Part shown: positions 6,522 through 14,191 of the stretch, piece after piece
How the letters are laid out: every line of letters begins with the position of its first letter
How positions within the stretch are numbered: the first letter of the stretch is position 1
Origin: Alphaproteobacteria bacterium
Lineage (GTDB): Bacteria; Pseudomonadota; Alphaproteobacteria; Geminicoccales; Geminicoccaceae
DNA length: 15,591 bases
Assembly: GCA_026982585.1 (NCBI GenBank)
Contig: JALSGW010000231.1
Location: 1-15,591, forward strand
Direction of reading: 5' to 3'
Translations under genes and position numbers: made by a program
The notes under the pieces: model-generated
Databases searched by the model: none
Seen by the model: the letters and a program-made list of their open reading frames with translations, nothing else
What the model was told of the DNA's origin: nothing

Positions 6522-7523
6522 TCAGCCGCCCTCCCGCACCTGCACCACCAGCCGGCCGCGCACCGCCCCCTTGAGGAAGTCCGGCGCAAGCTCGCCGGCG
6601 CGCTCGAGCGGCACCACGGTGGTGATGCGGCCGAGCCGCTCGGGGTCCACGTCGCGGGCGAGCCGCTGCCACACCTCGAGCCGCTCCTCGCGCGGCACAT
6701 AGACCGAATCGATGCCGATCAGCCGCACCCCGCGCAGGATGAAGGGAAACACCGTGGTGTGCAGCTCCGCGCCGCCGGCAAGCCCGCAGGCCGCCACCGC
6801 CCCCCGATAGCGCACCGCCTTGAGCAGATTGGCGAGCACCGTGCCGCCCACCGTGTCCACCGCACCCGCCCAGCGCTGGGAGGCGAGCGGCGCCGAATCG
6901 GCCTCGGCGAGCTCGCTCCTGGGCAGCACCTCGGCCGCCCCGAGCCCGCGCAGCCAATCCGCGAGCTCCGGCCGTCCGGTCACCGCCACCGCCCGAAAAC
7001 CGGCCTTCTCGAGCAGCATCAGGGCCACCGAGCCGACCCCGCCCGCCGCACCGGTCACCAGCACCTCGCCCGCATCGGGCCTGACCCCCTGTTGTTCCAG
7101 GGCGAGCACGCACAGCATGGCGGTGAAGCCGGCGGTGCCGATCGCCATCGCCTGCTCGAGGTTCAAACCCGCCGGCAGCGGCACCAGCCATTCGCCCTTC
7201 ACCCGCGCGTATTCGGCAAGGCCGCCGAAGTGGCGCTCGCCCACCCCCCAGCCGGTCAGCACCACCTCATCGCCGGGCCGGTAGCGGGGATCGGAGGATT
7301 CCACCACCCGCCCGGCGAAGTCGATGCCGGGGATGAAGGGAAAGCTGCGCAGGATCTTGCCGGCTCCGGTGATGGCCAGCGCATCCTTGTAGTTGAGGGA
7401 GGAATAGTGCACCTCCACCAGCACTTCCCCCTCCGGCAGCTCGTCGATCCGGCGCTTCTCCAGACGCCAGACCGTGCGCTTGTCCTCCCGGTCCACCACC
7501 AGTGCCCGAAAGCCTTCGCTCAT
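6522..7523 (-). CDS. acuI: YhdH/AcuI-family NADPH-dependent acryloyl-CoA reductase / quinone oxidoreductase
   Basis: This 333-residue medium-chain dehydrogenase/reductase lacks the zinc ligands of alcohol dehydrogenases. Family signatures are SSLNYKDALAITGAGKILRSFPFIPGIDFAG (41-71), the GWGVGERHFGGLAEYARV loop (91-108) and the nucleotide-binding AAGGVGSVA (159-167). These are the hallmarks of the YhdH/AcuI subfamily, which reduces acryloyl-CoA to propionyl-CoA with NADPH, detoxifying an intermediate of 3-hydroxypropionate or DMSP breakdown. The ATG at 7523 is chosen because the conserved N-terminus (FRALVVD) begins there and GGGGAG lies upstream; an ATG 39 codons earlier would add a low-complexity tail and reach into the divergent promoter. 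It converges with the aldo/keto reductase and diverges from the TRAP genes. Symbol acuI (or yhdH) is by family; the physiological substrate is inferred. Confidence 0.87.
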   Translation of the reverse strand: MSEGFRALVVDREDKRTVWRLEKRRIDELPEGEVLVEVHYSSLNYKDALAITGAGKILRSFPFIPGIDFAGRVVESSDPRYRPGDEVVLTGWGVGERHFGGLAEYARVKGEWLVPLPAGLNLEQAMAIGTAGFTAMLCVLALEQQGVRPDAGEVLVTGAAGGVGSVALMLLEKAGFRAVAVTGRPELADWLRGLGAAEVLPRSELAEADSAPLASQRWAGAVDTVGGTVLANLLKAVRYRGAVAACGLAGGAELHTTVFPFILRGVRLIGIDSVYVPREERLEVWQRLARDVDPERLGRITTVVPLERAGELAPDFLKGAVRGRLVVQVREGG

Positions 7524-7657
7524 CGGCTCCGCTCCCCCTTTCGAGCGCTCCTTCGGCACCGCGGCCCGCCCGGGCCCGGCGCCGCCCTGGAAACCCTGTG
7601 CGCGCCCGTGTATGAGGGCGCCCACAGACGCACGCCCCATTAGAGCAGGGCCCGGCC
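7524..7657. promoter_or_regulatory. Divergent promoter region between acuI-like gene and dctQ
   Basis: This 134-base GC-rich gap separates two divergent starts, so it must carry at least one promoter in each direction unless they are read from afar. The best -10-like hexamer on the plus strand is TATGAG near 7611, without a convincing -35. No operator repeat is obvious. The shared control region hints that reductase and transporter may respond to the same signal. Confidence 0.35.
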
Positions 7658-8194
7658 ATGGACAAGCTCGCCGCCTTCGCCCGTCTCATCGACGCCCTCA
7701 ACGACCGCGTCGGCCGTGCGGTCTCCTGGCTCACCCTGGCGATGGTGCTGATCACCTTTTTCGTCGCGGTGATGCGCTACGGCTTCAACTGGGGGCTTGT
7801 GTGGATCCAGGAGACCTATGTGTGGATGCACGGCGTCGTGTTCATGATGGGCGCCGGCTACACGCTCCTGCACAACGCCCACGTGCGGGTGGACGTCATC
7901 TACCGGCCGGCCGGGCCGACCTACAAGGCGCTCGTCGATCTGTTCGGCAGCCTTGTGTTGCTGCTGCCGATGATGGCGGCGGTGCTGTGGTGGAGCTTTC
8001 CCTACGTGCTCGAATCCTGGCGCAAGCTCGAGGAATCCCGCGAGGCCGGCGGGCTGCCGGGGCTGTTTCTGCTCAAGACGGTGCTGCTCCTGTTCGCCGT
8101 GCTGGTGGCGCTGCAGGGGCTGGCGCTCGCCGCCCGGGCGCTCCTGGTGCTGCGCGGTGCGGGGGACGAGCGCGGGCGCGGGGGGGAGGTGTGA
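7658..8194 (+). CDS. dctQ: TRAP transporter small permease (DctQ/FcbT2 type)
   Basis: This 178-residue membrane protein has four predicted membrane segments (about 20-40, 55-71, 92-113 and 136-165). In TRAP transporters it pairs with the large subunit to form the sodium-driven permease fed by a periplasmic binding protein. Signatures are VMRYGFNWGLVWIQETYVWMHGVVFMMGAGYTL, NAHVRVDV, and WSFPYVLESWRKLEESREAGGLPG followed by FLLKTVLLLF, which place it in the FcbT2-like group rather than the succinate/sialic-acid DctQ groups. The start at ATG 7658 has a modest upstream AGCAGG. Its stop (8192-8194) lies just before the preferred dctM GTG at 8197; an alternative GTG at 8191 would overlap it. The two genes clearly form one operon. 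Confidence 0.92.
   Translation: MDKLAAFARLIDALNDRVGRAVSWLTLAMVLITFFVAVMRYGFNWGLVWIQETYVWMHGVVFMMGAGYTLLHNAHVRVDVIYRPAGPTYKALVDLFGSLVLLLPMMAAVLWWSFPYVLESWRKLEESREAGGLPGLFLLKTVLLLFAVLVALQGLALAARALLVLRGAGDERGRGGEV
8185..8189 (+). promoter_or_regulatory. Ribosome binding site deciding the dctM start
   Basis: GGAGG lies 7 bases before the GTG at 8197 but only 1 base before the GTG at 8191. The spacing favours 8197. The site lies inside the dctQ coding sequence. Confidence 0.5.
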
Positions 8195-8196
8195 CG

Positions 8197-9576
8197 GTGG
8201 GCGCCGAAGTCCTCAGCCTGGTGATGTTCCTGGTCGTCTGCGGGGTGCTGTTGCTCGGCTTTCCGGTCGCCTTCACCCTCGGCGGCACCGCGCTGTTGTT
8301 CGCCTTCGGCGGCGCCTATTTCGACCTGTTCGACCTGCGCCTCCTGGGCGGCCTGCCGTCGCGGTATTTCGGCGTGATGGTGAACGAGGTGCTGGTGGCG
8401 GTCCCTCTGTTCGTGTTCATGGGGGTGGTCCTCGAGCGCTCCAAGCTCGCCGAACAGCTGCTCGAGACCATGGGGCTGTTGTTCGGCCGGCTGCGCGGGG
8501 GGCTTGCCTATTCGGTGACCATCGTCGGCATGCTGCTCGCCGCCAGCACCGGCATCGTCGGCGCCGCGGTGGTCACCATGGGGCTTTTGAGCCTTCCCGC
8601 CATGCTGCGGGCCGGGTACGATCCCAAGCTCGCCTGCGGCACCATCTGCGCCTCCGGGACCCTGGGGCAGATCATTCCGCCCTCCATCGTGCTGGTGATC
8701 CTCGGCGACATCCTCCAGGGGGCGAACACCCAGGCGCAGCTCGCGCTCGGCAATTTCGCCCCCGACCCGGTCTCGGTGGTGGACCTGTTCGCCGGCGCCA
8801 TGCTGCCCGGGCTTCTGCTGGTGGGCCTCTATCTCGCCTATGAGGCCTATGTCGCCGTCACCCGGCCGGACGCCGCCCCGTCTTTGGTGGCGAGCGAGGC
8901 GCCGGTCGAGGATCTGTGGCGGCGGGTGGTGGTGGCGCTCCTGCCGGCGGCGCTGCTGATCGTGGCGGTGCTCGGCTCGATCCTGATCGGCCTCGCCACC
9001 CCCACCGAATCGGCCGCCATCGGCAGCGTCGGCGCCCTGTTGCTGGCGGCGGCGCGGGGCCGGCTCAACCTCGCCATGCTGCGCGAGGTGATGCGGGAGA
9101 CCACCAAGATCAGCTCCATGGTGTTCGTCATCCTGCTCGGCGCCTCCATTTTCTCCCTCACCTTCCGCGGCTTCGGCGGCGAGCGGCTGGTCACCGACAT
9201 CCTCCACCAGCTCCCCGGCGGCGCCTTCGGCGCCATGCTGCTGGTGATGGCGATCATGTTCCTGCTCGGCTTCTTCCTCGACTTCATCGAGATCGTGTTC
9301 GTGGTGGTCCCGATCGTCGGGCCGCCTTTGCTCATGTTGGGACTCGACCCGATCTGGCTCGGGGTGATGATCGGCATCAACCTGCAGACCAGCTTCCTCA
9401 CCCCGCCCTTCGGCTTCGCCCTCTTCTACCTGCGCGGCGTGGCGCCTGCGGAGGTGAGCACCTGGGACATCTACCGGGGCATCATCCCCTTCGTCGCCCT
9501 CCAGCTGGTGGGCCTCGCCCTGGTCGCCGCCTTCCCCGGCCTCGCCACCTGGCTGCCGCGGGCGCTGTTCGGTTAG
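8197..9576 (+). CDS. dctM: TRAP transporter large permease (DctM/FcbT3 type)
   Basis: This is a 459-residue polytopic transport subunit with a dozen or so hydrophobic segments. Typical family motifs are FPVAFTLGGTALLF, NEVLVAVPLFVFMGVVLERSKLAEQLL, MLLAASTGIVGAAVVTMGLLSLPAML, CGTICASGTLGQIIPPSIVLVILGD, LATPTESAAIGSVGALLLA, LGFFLDFIEIVFVVVPI and NLQTSFLTPPFGFALFYLRG. The repeated helix-hairpin/Pro-rich halves form the two inverted repeats of the ion-transporter fold. The start is GTG 8197 on ribosome-site spacing, with GTG 8191 (two residues longer) possible. The segment PDAAPSLVASEAPVEDLWRR forms a long cytoplasmic loop seen in the FcbT3 group. The substrate is likely a carboxylate, judged from the substrate-binding protein at 14192-15292. 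It ends 66 bases before the acylase stop. Confidence 0.95.
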   Translation: MGAEVLSLVMFLVVCGVLLLGFPVAFTLGGTALLFAFGGAYFDLFDLRLLGGLPSRYFGVMVNEVLVAVPLFVFMGVVLERSKLAEQLLETMGLLFGRLRGGLAYSVTIVGMLLAASTGIVGAAVVTMGLLSLPAMLRAGYDPKLACGTICASGTLGQIIPPSIVLVILGDILQGANTQAQLALGNFAPDPVSVVDLFAGAMLPGLLLVGLYLAYEAYVAVTRPDAAPSLVASEAPVEDLWRRVVVALLPAALLIVAVLGSILIGLATPTESAAIGSVGALLLAAARGRLNLAMLREVMRETTKISSMVFVILLGASIFSLTFRGFGGERLVTDILHQLPGGAFGAMLLVMAIMFLLGFFLDFIEIVFVVVPIVGPPLLMLGLDPIWLGVMIGINLQTSFLTPPFGFALFYLRGVAPAEVSTWDIYRGIIPFVALQLVGLALVAAFPGLATWLPRALFG

Positions 9577-9597
9577 GGGGCACGGCACCACCATCCG

Positions 9598-9612
9598 CCG
9601 CGCAAGGCGCGG
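9598..9612. terminator. Small GC hairpin between convergent genes
   Basis: CCGCGC (9598-9603) and GCGCGG (9607-9612) pair across a 3-base loop between the dctM stop and the stop of the acylase-family gene. There is no T-run on the plus strand side. A bidirectional terminator role is expected from position only. Confidence 0.3.
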
Positions 9613-9642
9613 AAACCATCAAAAAGACGCCGCCTCGGCCCG

Positions 9643-11964
9643 TCAGCGGGCGGGACGCAGGCGCAGGCGGTAGCGCACCGGGCCGCCCTCCCCCTCCGCC
9701 CGCATGCGCACATAGGCGCCCGCCGCCCACAGGCGGGTGAGATCGCGGTAGTGGGGCGAGAAGGGATGGCCGGACTGGCCGGTTGCGGCCACCACATAGA
9801 TCGCCTCCGGCTCGCCCCAATCCACGATCAGCCTCAGGCCCGCGGCGGCGGTGGTGCGGAAGGACTCGCCCTCCCGGTGGTAGGCCACATCCACGGTGGA
9901 AGGCCCGCCGCCCTTGGGCGCGGCGATCTCGAACCAGGGTCTTAGGGCCGAAAGTTCGGAGAAGGGCTGGTGGAGGAAGCGGGCGGCGTGCACCTCGCCC
10001 CAGCGCAGGCCTTTGCCGCCGAGCGACCGGATGCGGGCGCGGGCACGCTCGAGGGCGCGGGCGGCTATGGTCGCACAGTCCTCGACGGCGGCGGTGCGCA
10101 CATCGTCGCACCAAGGCGATGTGCCCCGCTCCGCCCAGGCGGCGAGCGGACCGCGGCTGAGCGGCCGGTAGGCAGAAAAGAGCGGTCCGAGCTCGTCCTG
10201 GAGCATCTCCTCCTGGAGGGAATCCAGCCAGGCTGCGAACAGCAAGGGCTCGCTCGCATTCGGCCGCATCACCCGATCCCAGCCCGCCATCTCCGCGCCA
10301 CCCCTGCGCGCGAAGGCGGCATCCATCCACACCGCGAGCCTGGCCGCGAGCGCGGAGCGTTGGTCGAGCTGGATGCGCATGGTGCTCTGCACATCCTGGA
10401 TCGGCGCGTTCGCGAGCAGCTCCCGGATTCTCCGCGCGCGAAAATCCTCGCGGGGATGGACGAGGATCGATGCGGTGCGGGGGTCGCGCACCGGCTCGTT
10501 GGCGTTGACCACGAAACCGTCCGCGGGATCGCGGATGTCCGGCAGATCGCCCGGCGCGAGGGTGCCCGCCCAGGCGTGTTCGGGATTCCATCCCTCCCGG
10601 GGGAGACTCCCGTCGCGCCCGTTCCGTCGCGGCACCCGCCCCACCACCCTAAGGCCGATGCGGCCATCACGGGCGGCGTAGACCAGGTTCTGCACCGGGG
10701 CGTCGAAACGCTCGAGCGCCTGCAAAAACGCCTCCAGACTGTCCGCCCGCACCATCGCGAAGCCGGCATCCAGCGTGCGCATGGGCTCGCGCAGCACAGG
10801 CCAGCCCAGCGCCACGAGAAAGCGCCCCGGGCGGCCGCCGGCGAAGCGGCCGCGCACCGTGCCGAGCACCGGGCCGTTCGGGGCAAGGCGCACCTCCTCC
10901 ACCACCTCCCCGCCCCCGCGCAGGCGGATGCGCTCGGATCTCCGCACGAGCGGCCGCCATCCTGCGGGGGTGCGCACCTGGTCCGGATCGCCGGGCCGGA
11001 TGCGCTCCAGGAACAGGTCCTGGCTGTCTGCGTGGGCGGCGGTGAAGGTCCAGGCGACCTTTCGGTTGCGGCCGATCACCACCGTCGGAAGCGGCGGCAG
11101 GGTGGCGCCCGCTGCGCCGAACTCCGGAGTCTCGATGCGCAGGAGATACCAGAAGCCGGGTGCGGTGAGCCGCAGATGGGGATCGCCCGCGAGCAGCGCT
11201 CCGCCCGAGCGGCTGCGCGAAGGAGCCACCGCCCAGGCGTTCGAGCCCGAGGCGGCGGCAGGCGGCACCGCGGCCAGCACCCCTTCCCCGAGCCCTTCGA
11301 TCCAAGCCCGCGCCTCCCGCATCTCCCCCGGCGGCGAAAGCCGCGGGAACAGCTCCGAAAGCGCCCGCTCGCCGAGCAGCGCCCGCACCCGCGCGCGCAA
11401 CAGCTCCTCCCGCCATTCGCCCTCGAGTTCGAGGGCGAGCAGCGCCGCATAGGCGACGCTGTCCTCGGGCCGCCAGGGCTCGGGCGCCGCCCCGAGCAGC
11501 AAAAACTCCGGCGGCCACAGCCAGAGCTGCGCCATCGCGGCGTTCACGCCGCGGGCATAGGCCTCGAGCAGCTCCCGGCTGCGCGGCGAAAGCCGGGCGA
11601 AATCCTCGCGCGCCTTCTCGGCGAGGCCGAGGGTGCGCATGAAGCGGTCGAGCTCCAGCGCCTGCTCGCCCAGCACCTCGGCCAGACGTCCCTGGGCGAG
11701 GCGCCGGACCATCTCCATCTGCCACAGCCGGTCCTGGGCGTGCACGAACCCCACCGCGAAATAGGCATCCCGCTCCGATGCGGCGCGGATCGTGGGGATG
11801 GCGAAGCGGTCGCGCTCGATCACCACATCGGCCTCGATGCCCGCCACCGCCATCGCGCCGGAAAGCCGCGGCAGGGAGAGATACAAAGCCCATCCCACCG
11901 CCTGAAGGACAAGCAGCAGAGAAAGCGCGAGCCCCGCGACCAGACGGGCCCAGATCCGCTTCAT
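9643..11964 (-). CDS. Penicillin acylase-family Ntn hydrolase
   Basis: This 773-residue amidohydrolase would be made as a precursor that cleaves itself into alpha and beta chains. An N-terminal membrane segment (about 8-31) indicates export or membrane anchoring. The alpha part has VGFVHAQDRLWQMEMVRRLAQGRLAEVLG and LDRFMRTLGLAEKA, hallmark family motifs. The cleavage site Gly240-Ser241 (ASGSNAWAV) supplies the N-terminal Ser nucleophile of the beta chain, followed by GDPHLRL and FVVNANEP, whose Asn aligns with the oxyanion Asn. The usual Pro-His-Ile motif after the first strand reads Ile-Pro-Thr-Ile. The start is ATG 11964, overlapping the upstream stop by 4 bases (ATGA). Substrates in the family include penicillins, acyl-homoserine lactones and other N-acyl amides; this one's is unknown. 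It lies last in a metZ/hydratase unit. Confidence 0.93.
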   Translation of the reverse strand: MKRIWARLVAGLALSLLLVLQAVGWALYLSLPRLSGAMAVAGIEADVVIERDRFAIPTIRAASERDAYFAVGFVHAQDRLWQMEMVRRLAQGRLAEVLGEQALELDRFMRTLGLAEKAREDFARLSPRSRELLEAYARGVNAAMAQLWLWPPEFLLLGAAPEPWRPEDSVAYAALLALELEGEWREELLRARVRALLGERALSELFPRLSPPGEMREARAWIEGLGEGVLAAVPPAAASGSNAWAVAPSRSRSGGALLAGDPHLRLTAPGFWYLLRIETPEFGAAGATLPPLPTVVIGRNRKVAWTFTAAHADSQDLFLERIRPGDPDQVRTPAGWRPLVRRSERIRLRGGGEVVEEVRLAPNGPVLGTVRGRFAGGRPGRFLVALGWPVLREPMRTLDAGFAMVRADSLEAFLQALERFDAPVQNLVYAARDGRIGLRVVGRVPRRNGRDGSLPREGWNPEHAWAGTLAPGDLPDIRDPADGFVVNANEPVRDPRTASILVHPREDFRARRIRELLANAPIQDVQSTMRIQLDQRSALAARLAVWMDAAFARRGGAEMAGWDRVMRPNASEPLLFAAWLDSLQEEMLQDELGPLFSAYRPLSRGPLAAWAERGTSPWCDDVRTAAVEDCATIAARALERARARIRSLGGKGLRWGEVHAARFLHQPFSELSALRPWFEIAAPKGGGPSTVDVAYHREGESFRTTAAAGLRLIVDWGEPEAIYVVAATGQSGHPFSPHYRDLTRLWAAGAYVRMRAEGEGGPVRYRLRLRPAR

Positions 11965-12803
11965 GATCCCGCGAGCTCGGCCCGCCCCTCCATGGCAAGC
12001 GGCCCCTCCTCGCCCCAGGCCCAGAGCTCGAAGGTGTGATCCGCGCTCGCCGCGAGGCCGATCACGAGCGGGCGGCGCACGAACAGCGGCGCGCGGGCGC
12101 GGAAATCGAAGCGGACAAGCCGAACATCCGGCCGCACCTCGCGCACCAGCTCGAGCATGAGGGTGGCGATCAGCGGCCCGTGCACCACCAGATCCGGATA
12201 GCCCTCCACCTGCCGGGCGTAGCGCTGGTCGTAGTGGATGCGATGCCCGTTGTAGGTGAGCGCCGAATAGCGGAACAACAGCACCTCGTCGGGAAGCCAG
12301 CGCCGCGTGGTCTCGAGATCTGCGGGCGGGGTGAAGCGCGGCGGCTCGGAAAGCGGGACCGGCTCGCGGTAGACGATGTCCTGCTCCTCCACCAGCGCCG
12401 GGCCCCGTTCGCCCTCCCACAGATGTTCGACGGTGACGAACAAAAGCCGGCCGCTTCGCCCGCGCTTGGGCTGGATGCGCGCGATGCGGCTCGTGCGCCG
12501 GACCCGCTCGCCGAGCCTGAGCGGGGCAAAAAAGCGCAGCCTGCCGCCCGCCCACATGCGCCGGGGCAGATCGCTTTTGGGCAGGAAGCTGCCGGTCGCG
12601 CGATGGCCGTCGGGGCCGGTGTCCGCCGCCCGCACCGGTTCGTGGCCATAGAGATGGTGCCAGAACGGCGGCAGGGGATCGCCCGCCCGGGGCAGCTCGC
12701 GGTGATCGAGCGCCGCCGCGAGCGCCCGGGCCGGGAAGGGATCGAGCACGCCCCGCCACGCACTGGTGCGGCCGAGGGCCGCCTGCAGTTCCGCCTCGTT
12801 CAT
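11961..12803 (-). CDS. HTD2/MaoC-like acyl-thioester hydratase (mesaconyl-C4-CoA hydratase-like)
   Basis: This 280-residue protein has two hotdog halves. The C-terminal half carries the hydratase motif FRYSALTYNGHRIHYD (177-192) with Asn185 and His190 as likely catalytic residues, then GYPDLVVHGPL. The N-terminal half has FFAPLRLGERVRRTSRI and VTVEHLW(E), a second hotdog without the motif. This layout matches the FAS1/HTD2 family and the Meh group (mesaconyl-C4-CoA or 3-methylfumaryl-CoA hydratase), which adds water to an enoyl-CoA. Exact substrate is uncertain. The start at ATG 12803 and the stop at 11961 are each in 4-base ATGA overlaps with neighbours metZ and the acylase gene, showing tight translational coupling. 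Confidence 0.85.
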   Translation of the reverse strand: MNEAELQAALGRTSAWRGVLDPFPARALAAALDHRELPRAGDPLPPFWHHLYGHEPVRAADTGPDGHRATGSFLPKSDLPRRMWAGGRLRFFAPLRLGERVRRTSRIARIQPKRGRSGRLLFVTVEHLWEGERGPALVEEQDIVYREPVPLSEPPRFTPPADLETTRRWLPDEVLLFRYSALTYNGHRIHYDQRYARQVEGYPDLVVHGPLIATLMLELVREVRPDVRLVRFDFRARAPLFVRRPLVIGLAASADHTFELWAWGEEGPLAMEGRAELAGS

Positions 12804-13972
12804 GCCTCGAGCGCCTCCTCGAGATCCGCGATCAGATCCTCCGTCTCCTCGAGCCCCACCGAAAGCCGGATCAGATCCTCGGCAATGCCGAGCCGCTCGC
12901 GCTCCTCCTGGGGCAGGCGGGCGTGGGTGGTGCTGGCGGGATGGGTGGCGAGGCTCTTGACGTCGCCGAGGTTGTTGGAGATGCGGATGAGCCGCAGGCG
13001 GTTGAGCACCGCGAACGCCCGCGCCCGGCCGCCGCCCACCCGAAAGGCCAGGATCGGGCCCGCGGCCCGCATCTGGCGTTCGGCGAGGGCGTGCTGGGGA
13101 TGGTCGGCAAGACCGGGATAGCGCACCGCCTCGATGCGCGGATGGCCAGCGAGGTGGCGGGCGATCTCAAGCGCGCTTTCGCTTTGCGCCCGCACCCTGA
13201 GCGCCAGGGTCTCGAGGCCCTTGAGCAGCACCCAGGCGTTGAAGGGGCTGAGCGCCGGTCCCGTGTGCTTGAGGAAGGGCACCAGCACATCCTTGCGGAA
13301 GGCGGCGGAGGACAGGATCACCCCGCCGAGACAGCGCCCCTGGCCGTCGATGTGCTTGGTGGCGGAATAGACCACCACATCGGCACCGAGCTCCGCGGGT
13401 CGCTGCAGGATCGGGGTGGCCAGCACATTGTCCACCACAACGAGCGCCCCGGCCTCCTTGGCGATCCGGCTCACCGCCTCGATGTCGACCAGCTCCAGGG
13501 TGGGGTTGGTCGGGGTCTCGAAGAAGACGAGCTGTGCCGGGCGGTCGAGGGCGCGCCGCCAGGCCTCGGGATCGGCGGGATCGACCAGCGTCACCCGGAT
13601 GCCGAAGCGGGGCAGAAGCTCGCGCAGGATGTAGTCGGTGGATCCGAACAGAAGCCGCCCCGCCACCACCCGGTCGCCGGCCTTGAGGCTCGCCATCAGC
13701 ACCGCGAAGACGGCCGCCATGCCGGATGCGGTGGCGGTCGCCTCCTCGCTTCCCTCGAGCGCCGCCATGCGCTCCTCGAACATGCGCACGGTCGGATTGG
13801 CGAGCCGCGAATAGGTGTAGCCCGGGGCCCGGTCGGCGAAGCGCGCCTCCGCCACCTCGGCGCGTTCGTAGACGAAGCCCGAGGTGAGAAAGAGCGCCTC
13901 GCTGGTCTCGCCGAAGGGGCTGCGCGCCGCACCGGCGTGCACCAGCCTGGTCCGCTCACCCCATCTGTCCAT
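12800..13972 (-). CDS. metZ: O-succinylhomoserine sulfhydrylase (PLP-dependent)
   Basis: This 390-residue cytosolic enzyme makes homocysteine from O-succinylhomoserine and sulfide in methionine synthesis. It carries the Cys/Met-metabolism PLP fold: GYTYSRLANPTVRMFEERMAALEG (51-74, with phosphate-binding Tyr54 and Arg56), ATASGMAAVF (80-89), FETPTNPTLELVDI (151-164), the pyridine-N Asp181 in VVVDNVLATP, and Lys206 in YSATKHIDGQGRCLGG, the sequence typical of MetZ rather than cystathionine lyases. The start is ATG 13972, with GGGGAG 7 bases upstream. The ATG 3 codons on is less well placed. The gene begins a leftward unit with a hydratase and an acylase, an unusual context for metZ. No SAM-II riboswitch pattern was recognised upstream. 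Confidence 0.93.
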   Translation of the reverse strand: MDRWGERTRLVHAGAARSPFGETSEALFLTSGFVYERAEVAEARFADRAPGYTYSRLANPTVRMFEERMAALEGSEEATATASGMAAVFAVLMASLKAGDRVVAGRLLFGSTDYILRELLPRFGIRVTLVDPADPEAWRRALDRPAQLVFFETPTNPTLELVDIEAVSRIAKEAGALVVVDNVLATPILQRPAELGADVVVYSATKHIDGQGRCLGGVILSSAAFRKDVLVPFLKHTGPALSPFNAWVLLKGLETLALRVRAQSESALEIARHLAGHPRIEAVRYPGLADHPQHALAERQMRAAGPILAFRVGGGRARAFAVLNRLRLIRISNNLGDVKSLATHPASTTHARLPQEERERLGIAEDLIRLSVGLEETEDLIADLEEALEA

Positions 13973-14191
13973 GCCCGAACTCCCCGACGCCGCCCCGAAA
14001 CCGTCGCTCGGGGCGCTTGTGCCCATTGCCGGCGAACGCCTGCCGGCGCAAGCATGTTGTGCGGCGCGCGGGGAAGAAAGACATGGGCGGGATGGGCGCA
14101 TGCGCGCAGGCGGCTTGATTCCCCCACCCAGCCGGGCGAGGGAAGAGGCGTCGGCAGCGCCGTCTGCCATCAGCGAGGGAGGATCTCGAGG
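13973..14191. promoter_or_regulatory. Divergent control region between metZ and the TRAP binding-protein gene
   Basis: This 219-base non-coding stretch separates divergent starts. Visible elements are a 10-base palindrome GCGCATGCGC (14096-14105), GGGAGG at 14178-14183 as the binding-protein ribosome site (with an 8-base gap to the ATG), and several purine-rich tracts. No clear promoter boxes or riboswitch core could be identified. The palindrome could be an operator, but such palindromes occur by chance in GC-rich DNA. Confidence 0.35.

Noticed and set aside
8002..9594. 530-residue minus-strand frame opposite dctM
   Set aside because: The product is an Asp/Glu/His/Gln-rich shadow of a membrane protein gene, with no recognisable domain. 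dctM is clear.
9970..12039. 689-residue plus-strand frame opposite the acylase gene
   Set aside because: His/Arg/Pro-rich shadow with no motif. The acylase on the minus strand has full catalytic motifs.
11965..12759. Upstream extension of the acylase frame through the hydratase gene
   Set aside because: Shadow of the hydratase gene. The membrane anchor starts at ATG 11964.
14096..14105. Palindrome GCGCATGCGC as a specific operator
   Set aside because: Ten-base GC palindromes are common by chance at this base composition. It is noted only inside the control region.
12923..14191. Upstream extension of the TRAP binding-protein frame through metZ
   Set aside because: The extension lies opposite metZ and has no motifs. 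The twin-arginine signal begins at ATG 14192 with a ribosome site.
13973..14191. SAM-II, SAM-I or cobalamin riboswitch upstream of metZ or dctP
   Set aside because: These are plausible for met genes, but I could not find the conserved cores of any of these classes on either strand. A covariance-model search (Rfam/Infernal) would decide.
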